Shown piece after piece: positions 8,055-14,986 of a stretch of 22,839 nt of DNA. The position numbers were made by a program, and so were the translations under genes. Under the pieces are notes generated by a model that did not search any database, was not told the DNA's origin, and was given only the letters and a program-made list of their open reading frames with translations. How positions within the stretch are numbered: position 1 is the stretch's first letter; every line of letters begins with the position of its first letter. The stretch comes from Metaruminococcus_A sp964607135 (GTDB taxonomy: Bacteria; Bacillota; Clostridia; Oscillospirales; Ruminococcaceae). The stretch covers positions 1-22,839 of the forward strand of contig CAZSIV010000037.1 of NCBI GenBank assembly GCA_964607135.1, read 5' to 3'.

Positions 8055-8084
8055 ATTATCTTACAAATTCCACTCTTTTGTCAA
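8055..8084 (-). promoter_or_regulatory. Promoter of the DUF624-PHP-malic enzyme-TSCPD operon
   Basis: On the minus strand a perfect TTGACA (8079-8084) is separated by 18 bp from GATAAT (8055-8060). It lies about 28 nt upstream of the DUF624 start, with an AT-rich leader between. Confidence 0.75.
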
Positions 8085-8127
8085 TAAAACAGCCTGTTAA
8101 TTTATAAAATAGACACATCTCATCCCC

Positions 8128-8763
8128 TCAAAGCGGGAGAATTCCTGAAAAAAGGAAATTCATTCCAGCATCTAAGGCGGCAATCACGACGGCCAGTATT
8201 GCATAAGCAAGATATCGGATCCCATAGGTTTTCAGCGCTTCAGCAGTAGCCGTTCCCAGCTTCGGAAAAAACAGCGCCAGAAAAAGATTAGACATCTGGA
8301 TCGAATCTTTCAGAGCGGAAACCAACACCAGGGTAAACAGCACCGCTACAGGGGCAATTAAAACCAGGCAATATAAAAAGCCGTTCATCTGATAGTTTAA
8401 GTAAATCTGCCCCATCGAAATCCCTAAGCCGAAGCCGCGGAACAGGACGATAAAAACACAGATCGGCTGGCCAAGCGCAAAAAAGCCCAGAAAAAAGGCG
8501 GAAACGAGATAAAGGGCGGAGGTTGACAGAGAAGAAAGGAAGGTCGACAGGATCGGCTGTTCCCCCCTCGTCGTGAAATACTCCCGAGTCAAAAATTGCA
8601 GCTGTTCTTTCAATCCTGCGTCGGACTGCGCCGCCAAAACGGAGCCGTACAGCATCGCGGCTAGGAAAGATATCAGCAAAACCGCGGCAATCCGGTTCCG
8701 CCGAAAAGTTCGTTTGATCGCCGTCACTCCGTTGCCGGAGGGTGCACCGCTTGTCCGGGTCAT
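8128..8763 (-). CDS. spoIIM: Stage II sporulation protein M (SpoIIM) homologue
   Basis: This 211-aa integral membrane protein matches the size of Bacillus SpoIIM (about 215 aa). It has an N-terminal basic cytoplasmic stretch, a first membrane segment (AAVLLISFLAAMLYGSVLA), an extracytoplasmic loop with KEQLQFLTREYF, then about four further membrane segments including the DUF95-type FRGFGLGISMGQIY and a terminal FLFSG. In Bacillus, SpoIIM works with SpoIID and SpoIIP in septal peptidoglycan removal and engulfment, in the mother cell under sigma E. I chose ATG 8763 because GGGAGG precedes it at 7 nt (TGTTTTT); an upstream ATG at 8784 would lie inside the inverted repeat. SpoIID and SpoIIP are not in the window. 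General DUF95 proteins are the alternative, but length and layout favour SpoIIM. Confidence 0.85.
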   Translation of the reverse strand: MTRTSGAPSGNGVTAIKRTFRRNRIAAVLLISFLAAMLYGSVLAAQSDAGLKEQLQFLTREYFTTRGEQPILSTFLSSLSTSALYLVSAFFLGFFALGQPICVFIVLFRGFGLGISMGQIYLNYQMNGFLYCLVLIAPVAVLFTLVLVSALKDSIQMSNLFLALFFPKLGTATAEALKTYGIRYLAYAILAVVIAALDAGMNFLFSGILPL

Positions 8764-8770
8764 AAAAACA

Positions 8771-8816
8771 CCTCCCTGCCTCATATACCGAACGATACAG
8801 TATATGCGCAGGGAGG
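8771..8816 (-). repeat. Large inverted repeat covering the spoIIM ribosome-binding site
   Basis: A 9-bp arm pair (8771-8779 and 8808-8816) and a 7-bp inner pair (8782-8788 and 8800-8806) form a two-part stem with an 11-nt loop. The minus-strand 3' arm contains GGGAGG, the spoIIM Shine-Dalgarno, followed by GTTTTT just before the ATG. A transcript from further upstream could hide the ribosome site or terminate. A transcript from the sigma-E-like promoter would start in the loop and escape this. Confidence 0.6.
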
Positions 8817-8827
8817 GTTTCTTATTC
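8799..8827 (-). promoter_or_regulatory. Candidate sigma-E-type promoter of spoIIM
   Basis: On the minus strand GAATAAG (8821-8827) and CATATACT (8799-8806) are 14 bp apart. This resembles the mother-cell sigma-E pattern (KMATATT, about 14 bp, CATACAHT), matching 5 of 7 positions in the first box. It lies about 36 nt from the spoIIM start, which fits known sigma-E control of spoIIM. No sigma-A promoter of comparable quality was seen. Confidence 0.5.
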
Positions 8828-9063
8828 CTGATCTGGCCATAGCCGGGCAGGGCGGGACATTTCCGCTGTCAATACGCGATCCACAGGCGGTACAGGCCTG
8901 CAAATCCGCAGGGCGCATTGATTAACAAATGCAAATCCTAAAATCGGCAAAGCCTTGGTGTGCAGATTGAGGGCGGCGCTCCACCGAATTGACCTGCCGG
9001 AAACATCCGACGCGAAAAAAGCGTCGCAGCCTGGTTGCTTCGTCGAATCAAGTCAGCCTCAGA
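8828..9063. other. Intergenic region between proC and spoIIM
   Basis: I see no ORF or RNA here. The only structure is a 6-bp stem (9008-9013 and 9021-9026) with a 7-nt loop downstream of proC. On the minus strand the six Ts lie in its loop rather than after the stem, so it is not a canonical terminator. Confidence 0.4.
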
Positions 9064-9867
9064 TCAATCCTTTGAAAGCTCATAAGCCCGCTTGGTACAG
9101 TGCTCGCAGGCATCCCTGACCGCGTCAAGCAGGTCGTGTTCCTCAAGGCGTTCTAAACCGGCGACCGTCGTTCCGCCTTTTGAGCTCACCATTTCGATCA
9201 GCTCATCCACGTTCTTCCCCGAATGAAGCATCATCTCAGCGGAACCCTTGAGGGTTTGGCAGAAAAGCTTCAAAGCGGCATCCGGATCGATCCCGACCGT
9301 TTCGGCGTATTCCAGAAAGCCTTTCGCAAAATAGTAGATAAAGGCAGGGCTGCTGCCGTTGACGGCAATAATCTCCTTCATTTTGGACTCCGGAACCACC
9401 GCAATTTCCCCGCTGGCTTCAAAGATCGAACAGACGTCCCGGAACTCCGCATCGCTCGTGGGCGGAATCTGCGCGAGCGCAGAGGCACCCGCCCCCAAAA
9501 GAAGGGGCGTATTCGGCATCACCAGCACCACTTTACAGTCCGCGCCCAGCATCTTCTTGATATAGCCGGCTGTGATTCCGGCGGCGATCGATACAACAAC
9601 CGTTTTTTTAGAGAAATGGGGTTTTATCTCTGTCAAAGCCTCTTCAAAATTTTGCGGCTTGACCGCCAAAAAAAGGAAATCCGCACCGGACACTGCATTC
9701 TGAACCGTTTTGACGGGAACAACACCCAGTCCCCGCATGGTCTCCGCCTTTTCCGGCAGAAGGTCATAGGCGCGGATCTGACAGCCGGCTCCATTCGCCC
9801 TTTCTAGAAACCCCTTTATAATGGCGGAGGCCATATTGCCCGCGCCGATAAACGCAATCTGTTTCAT
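9064..9867 (-). CDS. proC: Pyrroline-5-carboxylate reductase
   Basis: This 267-aa enzyme performs the last step of proline synthesis, reducing 1-pyrroline-5-carboxylate with NAD(P)H. The N-terminal Rossmann motif IAFIGAGNMASAIIKGFL (4-21) is complete, and FLAVKPQNFEEAL follows in the expected place. The family signature region runs NGSSPAFIYYFAKGFLEYAE, and the C-terminal KGGTTVAGLERLEE is typical. The ATG at 9867 has AAAGGAG at normal spacing. It begins 12 nt after the SCIFF maturase stop, so it is likely the last gene of the yajC operon, a link with no obvious metabolic reason. Other proline biosynthesis genes (proA, proB) are not nearby. Confidence 0.96.
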   Translation of the reverse strand: MKQIAFIGAGNMASAIIKGFLERANGAGCQIRAYDLLPEKAETMRGLGVVPVKTVQNAVSGADFLFLAVKPQNFEEALTEIKPHFSKKTVVVSIAAGITAGYIKKMLGADCKVVLVMPNTPLLLGAGASALAQIPPTSDAEFRDVCSIFEASGEIAVVPESKMKEIIAVNGSSPAFIYYFAKGFLEYAETVGIDPDAALKLFCQTLKGSAEMMLHSGKNVDELIEMVSSKGGTTVAGLERLEEHDLLDAVRDACEHCTKRAYELSKD

Positions 9868-9879
9868 CTTCGCTCCTTT

Positions 9880-11238
9880 TCAATCGGCCAGGGCCGCCTT
9901 GATCATAATCGCGCACTCCAGGCGTTTTTTCTCCAGCTCACAGGAGAGCTTATGGGATTTGAGCACATCCCCGGCGTATTGCAGATTGTTGGCGTTGCAG
10001 CCGCCGCTGCAATAAAATTTTGCCCAGCACTCCTTGCAATCGCTTTTATTGTAGACCGTGGTCTGAGAGAAATAGTCCTTCATCTTAAAGTCAAAGGATC
10101 CGTCGTGGAGATTCCCCATCTTCCACTCCTTCATCCCGACGAACTGATGGCAGGGATAAATATCGCCGTCCGGCGTCACTGCGACATACTCGTTGCCACA
10201 GCCGCAGCCGCGCAGCCGCTTGATCGCACAGGGGCCCTGGTCGAGATCGAGCATGAAATGAAAGAAGTTGATGGAGCTCCCCTCTTTTTTCAGACGGATG
10301 ATCTCCTTCGCAAGCTTTTCATACTCGGCGAAAATCCGTGGGAAGTCCGCTTCGGTAATCGCATACTCCTCTTTTGGGTCTGAAACGACCGGCTCCACCG
10401 AAAGCTGGTCGAAGCCCTCGCGGTAAAGATGGAGAACGTCGTCTGCAAAATCGAGATTATATTTCGTAAAAGTCCCACGGGCATAGTACTGGTCGTGCCC
10501 CCGCTTCTCCACCAAATTTTTGTATTTGCCGAGGATGATATCGTAACTGCCCTTCCCATTGATGCAGGGGCGCATCTTGTCGTTGACCTCACGCCGCCCG
10601 TCGATCGACAGGACGACGTTCGACATCTCCCGGTTGATGTAGTCGATCTTGTCGTCGTCTAACAGCATCCCGTTGGTGGTGATGGTAAAGCGGAAAAGTT
10701 TATCGTGCTCCTTTTCGAGAGAGCGCGCATATTCGACGATCTGTTTGACGACTTCAAAGTTCATCAGCGGCTCCCCGCCAAAAAAGTCAAGCTCCAGATT
10801 ATGCCGGCCCTTCGATTTTTCGATCAAAAAATCAATGGCCTTTTTTCCGGTTTCAAAATCGAGAAGCCGCCTGCCTTCACCAAAATCACCGGTCGAAGCA
10901 AAGCAGTATTTGCAGCGGAGATTGCAGTCGTGCGCGACGTGGAGACACATGGCCTTCACCGGGGATGCGACCATTCTGTCGGCAAACTGTTCGTAATCGT
11001 CGCTTGAAAAGAGGATTCCATCCTGATAGAGCGTATAGATCTCCTCATAGGTCTCGAGGATTTCATCCCGTCCATATTCCGGGGAAAGAGCATCCAGCGC
11101 CGCAGGAGGGCACTCCTGTTCAGGCGGATCCGATGTAAAATCCAACAGCCGGTATGTAAGCCTGTCCACCACATGGACGCCGCCGCTGTTGACGTCGAGT
11201 ACGATATAATAACCATTCAAATGAAATTTATGAATCAT
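9880..11238 (-). CDS. scfB: SCIFF peptide maturase, radical SAM/SPASM thioether-forming enzyme
   Basis: This 452-aa radical SAM enzyme is predicted to install Cys-to-alpha-carbon thioether bridges in the SCIFF precursor encoded just upstream. The N-terminal region (1-95) resembles the precursor-recognition part of sactionine maturases. The radical SAM cluster is CNLRCKYC (C105, C109, C112), followed by FFGGEPLMNF. The C-terminal SPASM region carries CGCGNEYVAVTPDGDIYPC, then CKECWAKFYCSGGC, the usual auxiliary Fe-S ligands. The ATG at 11238 has GGGGAG upstream; an in-frame ATG 21 nt earlier has no such site. Adjacency to a 45-aa, six-cysteine peptide makes the identification firm. The biological role of SCIFF peptides is still not established. 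Confidence 0.96.
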   Translation of the reverse strand: MIHKFHLNGYYIVLDVNSGGVHVVDRLTYRLLDFTSDPPEQECPPAALDALSPEYGRDEILETYEEIYTLYQDGILFSSDDYEQFADRMVASPVKAMCLHVAHDCNLRCKYCFASTGDFGEGRRLLDFETGKKAIDFLIEKSKGRHNLELDFFGGEPLMNFEVVKQIVEYARSLEKEHDKLFRFTITTNGMLLDDDKIDYINREMSNVVLSIDGRREVNDKMRPCINGKGSYDIILGKYKNLVEKRGHDQYYARGTFTKYNLDFADDVLHLYREGFDQLSVEPVVSDPKEEYAITEADFPRIFAEYEKLAKEIIRLKKEGSSINFFHFMLDLDQGPCAIKRLRGCGCGNEYVAVTPDGDIYPCHQFVGMKEWKMGNLHDGSFDFKMKDYFSQTTVYNKSDCKECWAKFYCSGGCNANNLQYAGDVLKSHKLSCELEKKRLECAIMIKAALAD

Positions 11239-11268
11239 GGTGCTCCCCTTCGAATTCATTGATAAAAT

Positions 11269-11313
11269 GCTCTAAACAGAGCAATCGCTTGCCTGTTTAT
11301 CAGCAGGCAAGCG
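11269..11313 (-). promoter_or_regulatory. Two hairpins between SCIFF precursor and maturase genes
   Basis: A 10-bp perfect stem (11286-11295 and 11304-11313, 8-nt loop) is followed on the minus strand by a 5-bp stem (11269-11273 and 11278-11282) and then ATTTTATC. Neither has a long T tract. They could act as a leaky terminator or as an mRNA-stabilising 3' end, so that the short peptide is made in excess of its enzyme. Confidence 0.55.
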
Positions 11314-11336
11314 ACGAATGCAGAAAAAAGCAGCGC

Positions 11337-11474
11337 TTATTTTTCACATTTCTGGTTTGCGACCGTGCAGGACGTTTTGCAGGCGGACTGGCAGGAAGCC
11401 TGGCACTCGCCGCAACCGCCCTTGGCGGCAGTCTTTTTCAGGTTCGCGTCGTTCAGCGTTTTAATGTGCTTCAT
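11337..11474 (-). CDS. scfA: SCIFF precursor peptide (six cysteines in forty-five residues)
   Basis: This short gene encodes exactly 45 aa, beginning MKHIKTLNDANLKK and ending with a Cys-rich core. Six cysteines occur at positions 21, 24, 28, 32, 36 and 43, matching the name and definition of the SCIFF family. The N-terminal half acts as leader for the maturase; the C-terminal half carries Cys residues separated by small residues (Ser, Ala, Thr), suitable for thioether bridges. A strong GAGGAGGG ribosome site precedes the ATG. It starts 11 nt after the TIGR04086 gene and is followed by a hairpin and the maturase. No dedicated transporter or protease lies beside it, in line with other SCIFF loci. 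The mature product and its destination are unknown. Confidence 0.95.
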   Translation of the reverse strand: MKHIKTLNDANLKKTAAKGGCGECQASCQSACKTSCTVANQKCEK

Positions 11475-11485
11475 TTTAACCCTCC

Positions 11486-11896
11486 TCAACGATATTTTTT
11501 CCGGCTGTTAACCCCAAGCACCCCTCCGATTGAAGCGGCGGCAGTCACAACCAGCATTTTTGTAATGATCTGCCATCCGACAACGTCAAACAGGATGCCG
11601 GAAAGCAAAAACAACAAAACCGACAACACGGCGCCGCAGATGACGCCGATGCGCAGGCCGTTTTTTCGAATTGATTTTGCCGCCAGATAACCGCTGACAA
11701 AGCCCGCCAGCATCAGCTGGAGAACCACCGCCCCGCTGAGAACAACGGCCGGAACCGTCACCATCGACATCGCCAAGGCAAGCAGCACAGTCAGCACGGC
11801 AATCACCGCAACCGCAGCCAAAACGCTCAACAGAACGATCTTTAAATTTCCATAGAACCCCGTACTGTTTTTCGGCTGTTTTTTTCTTCGGCCCAC
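11486..11896 (-). CDS. TIGR04086-family small membrane protein
   Basis: This 136-aa protein has a basic N-terminus (GRRKKQPKN) and four predicted membrane segments: about 18-45 (VLLSVLAAVAVIAVLTVLLA), 47-72, 82-104 and 108-128. It ends in a basic tail, SRKKYR. I recognise it as the TIGR04086 family, whose members occur in Clostridia beside yajC and SCIFF genes and have no assigned function. The start is GTG at 11896, preceded by GGGGGAAG at good spacing. It lies 74 nt after yajC and 11 nt before scfA. Its position suggests a link with Sec translocation or SCIFF handling, but that is context only. Confidence 0.85.
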   Translation of the reverse strand: MGRRKKQPKNSTGFYGNLKIVLLSVLAAVAVIAVLTVLLALAMSMVTVPAVVLSGAVVLQLMLAGFVSGYLAAKSIRKNGLRIGVICGAVLSVLLFLLSGILFDVVGWQIITKMLVVTAAASIGGVLGVNSRKKYR

Positions 11897-11970
11897 GAAA
11901 CTTCCCCCTTACACATACAACTGATAAATCATATGAACAAAAGGGGAGACATATTCGAACTGTTTAAAAA

Positions 11971-12318
11971 TCAGGCTTCCACATCGTCGTGGATTGTTTC
12001 AACCGCCGCGATCGCCCAGCGTTTAATCCGGATCTTGCTGCGCTCGCTCCCGGTTTCCATCACAATATTGTCCTCTTTGATACTCACCACACGGCCGACG
12101 ATCCCGCCTTGTGTGACAACCTCATCACCTACCTGGACGTTGTTGCGCATCTCGTTGGTCGCTTTCTCTCTTTTTTTCTGCGGACGGATCAGCAGGAAAT
12201 AAAAGACGACAAAGATCAGGATCAACGGGACAAAGGTCATCAGCATCGACCATGGATTGCTCGCAGCAGCGCCTTCCGCGGCGGATGCGGACGCAGTTTC
12301 CAACATCATTAAATTCAT
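11971..12318 (-). CDS. yajC: Preprotein translocase subunit YajC
   Basis: This 115-aa protein has a short N-terminus, a single membrane anchor (about 26-44, LMTFVPLILIFVVFYFLLI), the hallmark RPQKKREK directly after it, and the soluble domain with VQVGDEVVTQGGIVGRVVSI. YajC associates with SecDF and the SecYEG translocon. The ATG at 12318 has GAGGAG upstream. It is the first gene of the operon and has its own near-consensus promoter just beyond the nfnB stop. SecD and SecF, often the next genes, are absent here, being replaced by TIGR04086 and the SCIFF pair as in other Clostridia. Confidence 0.95.
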   Translation of the reverse strand: MNLMMLETASASAAEGAAASNPWSMLMTFVPLILIFVVFYFLLIRPQKKREKATNEMRNNVQVGDEVVTQGGIVGRVVSIKEDNIVMETGSERSKIRIKRWAIAAVETIHDDVEA

Positions 12319-12347
12319 AACATCTGCTCCTCAAAATTAATGCTATC

Positions 12348-12376
12348 ATTATACAGGATAACCGCCCCGTTTGCAA
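12348..12376 (-). promoter_or_regulatory. Promoter of the yajC-SCIFF-proC operon
   Basis: On the minus strand TTGCAA (12371-12376) and a perfect TATAAT (12348-12353) are 17 bp apart. The box lies 30 nt upstream of yajC and begins only 14 nt after the nfnB stop. No terminator separates it from nfnB, so readthrough may add to expression. Confidence 0.8.
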
Positions 12377-12389
12377 GCTTCTTCACAAT

Positions 12390-13778
12390 TTATTTGCTTT
12401 TAATGTACCGATCAATCGAATCTGCGGCCGTCTTCCCGGCTCCCATCGCCAAAATGACCGTGGCGGCGCCGGTGACGGCATCCCCGCCGGCATACACCCC
12501 TTCGCGGGTGGTGCACATGGATTCGTCGACCACCAGGCATCCCCGCCGGTTCGCCTCCAGGCCCTTTGTGGTCGTGCGGATGAGCGGATTGGGGGATGTC
12601 CCGATCGCCATAATGACCGCGTCGACGTCGAGGATAAACTCCGACCCCGGCACGGCAACCGGGGAGCGGCGGCCGGATTCGTCCGGTTCGCCCAGCTCCA
12701 TCCTGATGCATTCCATCCCGTTGACCCGCCCGTCGGCATCGCCCAGAATCCGGGTCGGGTTGTTCAAGGTCAGGAATTCGATCCCCTCTTCTTTGGCGTG
12801 GTGAACCTCTTCCAAACGGGCGGGCATCTCCGCCTCCGACCGCCGGTATACAATATAGACCTTTTCCGTCCCCATCCGCTTCGCACAGCGGGCCGCATCC
12901 ATCGCCACGTTGCCGCCGCCGACGACCGCTGCCGATTTACAGCGCATGACCGGCGTGTCATAGCCCTCTTTGTAAGCCTTCATCAAATTGATTCGGGTGA
13001 GGTACTCGTTGGCGGAATAGACGCCGATCAGCCCCTCCCCTTCAATATTCATAAACCTGGGCAGGCCCGCGCCGGAGCCGACGAAGACCGCTTCAAAGCC
13101 CATGTCCTCGACCAGCTCGTCGATCGATAAAACCTTTCCGATGACCATGTTGGTCATAATGCTGACGCCGAGCTTTTTCAACCCTTCGATCTCGTTTTTC
13201 ACGATCTTTTTCGGAAGGCGGAACTCGGGGATTCCATAACTCAGAACACCGCCCGGCAGGTGGAACGCTTCAAAGACGGTGACGTCATAGCCCCGTTTGG
13301 CCAGCTCGCCCGCGCAGGAGAGACCGGCGGGGCCGGAGCCGACGACCGCGACTTTGTGGCCGTTGCTCTCGGGCTTGAGCGGCTCCTCTTTGTTGTTCAG
13401 CCTGTGATAATCGGCGACAAAACGCTCCAGACGGCCGATGCCGACCGAATCGCCCTTGATGCCGCGGACACATTTCGACTCGCACTGGGATTCCTGCGGG
13501 CAGACACGACCGCAAACCCCCGGGAGGCTGTTTGTCTCGGTGATCTTCTGATAAGCGGCCTCAAAGTCCCCGTCTGCGACCAGTTTTATAAATTCCGGGA
13601 TTTTGACTGCGACAGGGCAGCCGTTCATGCAGGGTTTATTTTTACAGTTTAAGCAGCGGGCCGCTTCTTCCCGTGCCATCTCGGGCGTATAGCCGAGCGC
13701 GACCTCTTCAAAATTTTTGCTGCGGACGTCCGGATCCTGTACCGGCATCGGCATTTTTTTCGGCGACATATTAGGCAT
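12390..13778 (-). CDS. nfnB: NfnB: NADH-dependent ferredoxin:NADP+ oxidoreductase, large subunit
   Basis: This 462-aa flavoprotein is related to the small subunit of glutamate synthase (GltD). The N-terminal ferredoxin-like domain has RCLNCKNKPCMNGCP (C42, C45, C50, C54) and a second cysteine set, CGRVCPQESQCESKC, for two [4Fe-4S] clusters. FAD binding is shown by VAVVGSGPAGLSCAGELAKR and NADP(H) binding by VVGGGNVAMDAARCAKRMG; the C-terminal YAGGDAVTGAATVILAMG is typical. With NfnA it forms the bifurcating complex that couples reduced ferredoxin and NADH oxidation to NADP+ reduction. I chose the ATG at 13778 because GGAGGG precedes it. It overlaps the nfnA stop by 8 nt. Annotation as glutamate synthase (gltA/gltD) is common, but the NfnA partner favours Nfn. 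Confidence 0.92.
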   Translation of the reverse strand: MPNMSPKKMPMPVQDPDVRSKNFEEVALGYTPEMAREEAARCLNCKNKPCMNGCPVAVKIPEFIKLVADGDFEAAYQKITETNSLPGVCGRVCPQESQCESKCVRGIKGDSVGIGRLERFVADYHRLNNKEEPLKPESNGHKVAVVGSGPAGLSCAGELAKRGYDVTVFEAFHLPGGVLSYGIPEFRLPKKIVKNEIEGLKKLGVSIMTNMVIGKVLSIDELVEDMGFEAVFVGSGAGLPRFMNIEGEGLIGVYSANEYLTRINLMKAYKEGYDTPVMRCKSAAVVGGGNVAMDAARCAKRMGTEKVYIVYRRSEAEMPARLEEVHHAKEEGIEFLTLNNPTRILGDADGRVNGMECIRMELGEPDESGRRSPVAVPGSEFILDVDAVIMAIGTSPNPLIRTTTKGLEANRRGCLVVDESMCTTREGVYAGGDAVTGAATVILAMGAGKTAADSIDRYIKSK

Positions 13779-14616
13779 TTTCAGACCCTCCAAACAGCTG
13801 GCAGACATGATCCCTGTCATGCTCCTCCTGCTTTTTATAAAAACGATTGCGGTGCATCAGCTCCTCGAAATCGACCAGATGGCCGTCAAAATCCGGGCCG
13901 TCGACACAGGCAAAACGAATCTTCCCGTCAACTGTGACGCGGCAGCAGCCGCACATCCCGGTTCCGTCCACCATAATCGGATTTAAAGAGACCATCGTTT
14001 TAATTCCGTAAGGCTTGGTCAGGGCACAGACCGCCTTCATCATCGGAATTGGGCCGATTGCAATGACGACGTCGTATTCATTCCCCGATTCGATCAGCTC
14101 GCGGAGCATATCGGTGACAAAGCCGTGCTTTCCGTAGCTTCCATCGTCGGTCGCCACGATCAGCTCATCGCTGACGGCCCGCATCTCATCCTCGAGGATG
14201 ACGATATCCTTGTTTCGGAACCCGGCGATGGTGTGAACCTCGACACCTTCCTTATGAAGCTGTTTCGCCTGCGGATAGGCGATGGCGCATCCCACGCCGC
14301 CGCCGACAACCGCCGCTTTTTTAACCCCTTCAAAATGGGAAGCCACACCGAGCGGGCCGACGAAATCGGCGATTTCCTCCCCTTCTTCCTTTGCAGCGAG
14401 TTTGATGGTCGCCGCTCCCACATGCTGAAAAATGATGGTGACCGTGCCCTTTTCGGCGTCATGGTCGGCGATCGTCAGCGGGACGCGCTCCCCCTCTTCA
14501 TCCACGCGGAATATGATAAACTGTCCCGCTTTCGCCTTCCGGGCGATAAACGGTGCTTCAATCTCCATCAAAGTAACCGAAGGATTCAGCTTTTGCTTCC
14601 TGACAATTTTATACAT
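13771..14616 (-). CDS. nfnA: NfnA: FAD/[2Fe-2S] small subunit (sulfide/dihydroorotate dehydrogenase-like)
   Basis: This 281-aa protein has an N-terminal FAD-binding barrel (RVPLTIADHD as the flavin motif), an NAD-binding domain with VVGGGVGCAIAYPQAK, and a C-terminal [2Fe-2S] site, GMCGCCRVTV followed by FACVDGPDFDGHLVDF. It is the NADH-side subunit of the electron-bifurcating Nfn complex; PyrK is a relative, but no pyrD is adjacent. The ATG at 14616 has AAAGGAG. A consensus promoter lies 40 nt upstream, and the stop overlaps the nfnB start, so the two subunits are translationally coupled. The gene is divergent from the FNT channel. Confidence 0.92.
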   Translation of the reverse strand: MYKIVRKQKLNPSVTLMEIEAPFIARKAKAGQFIIFRVDEEGERVPLTIADHDAEKGTVTIIFQHVGAATIKLAAKEEGEEIADFVGPLGVASHFEGVKKAAVVGGGVGCAIAYPQAKQLHKEGVEVHTIAGFRNKDIVILEDEMRAVSDELIVATDDGSYGKHGFVTDMLRELIESGNEYDVVIAIGPIPMMKAVCALTKPYGIKTMVSLNPIMVDGTGMCGCCRVTVDGKIRFACVDGPDFDGHLVDFEELMHRNRFYKKQEEHDRDHVCQLFGGSENA

Positions 14617-14655
14617 GAAGGATACTCCTTTTCTCTATTGATCTGCATCTTTTCT

Positions 14656-14684
14656 ATTATATCACTCTACCGAACCTTTTTCAA
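14656..14684 (-). promoter_or_regulatory. Promoter of nfnAB
   Basis: On the minus strand TTGAAA (14679-14684) and perfect TATAAT (14656-14661) are 17 bp apart, 40 nt upstream of nfnA. Confidence 0.85.
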
Positions 14685-14796
14685 TCGTACAGTTTACAAG
14701 CGCGCCGTCAAAATTCGTTCTGCGCAAGCGGTAAGATTGATGAAAATTCAACAGAACAAAAAATCAGCACTCTATTTTCTCCGCCGCGGTTCATCC

Positions 14797-14825
14797 TTGA
14801 CAAAGCATCGGAGATATGATTTAAT
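14797..14825 (+). promoter_or_regulatory. Promoter of the FNT channel gene
   Basis: TTGACA (14797-14802) and TTTAAT (14820-14825) are 17 bp apart. The start codon is about 160 nt downstream, leaving a long leader. Confidence 0.75.
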
Positions 14826-14986
14826 GGTCCTGCAAAATCTGACAAAACAGCAGGAAACAGCGGCATGTCAGCTGCTTATCTTTTGACCGAGCCGGATTTT
14901 GAGCGGATCGATAGAGAAAGGAACGATGCCGAGCGCAGGGACGGATTTTTCCGTTTGTGTAATTTTGGCATTCCAGGGTGGTTTTT
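14826..14986 (+). other. Long 5' leader of the FNT channel gene
   Basis: About 155 nt of transcribed leader are predicted. It is purine-rich around 14905-14940 and has a small stem (14941-14945 and 14950-14954) with a T4 loop about 30 nt before the start codon. I compared it by eye with the ZTP, fluoride, guanidine and THF riboswitch cores and found no match. No convincing leader peptide is visible; a possible ATG at 14865 has no ribosome site. Confidence 0.35.

Noticed and set aside
9008..9026. Hairpin downstream of proC as a terminator
   Set aside because: The stem is only 6 bp and the T run is in the loop, not after the stem.
12390..13778. Glutamate synthase small subunit
   Set aside because: No large subunit is nearby and the gene is coupled to an NfnA-type partner, so Nfn is the better call.
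13771..14616. PyrK (dihydroorotate dehydrogenase electron-transfer subunit)
   Set aside because: No pyrD is adjacent and the partner is NfnB.
14826..14986. ZTP (pfl) or fluoride riboswitch before the FNT channel
   Set aside because: The conserved core sequences of these riboswitches are not present.
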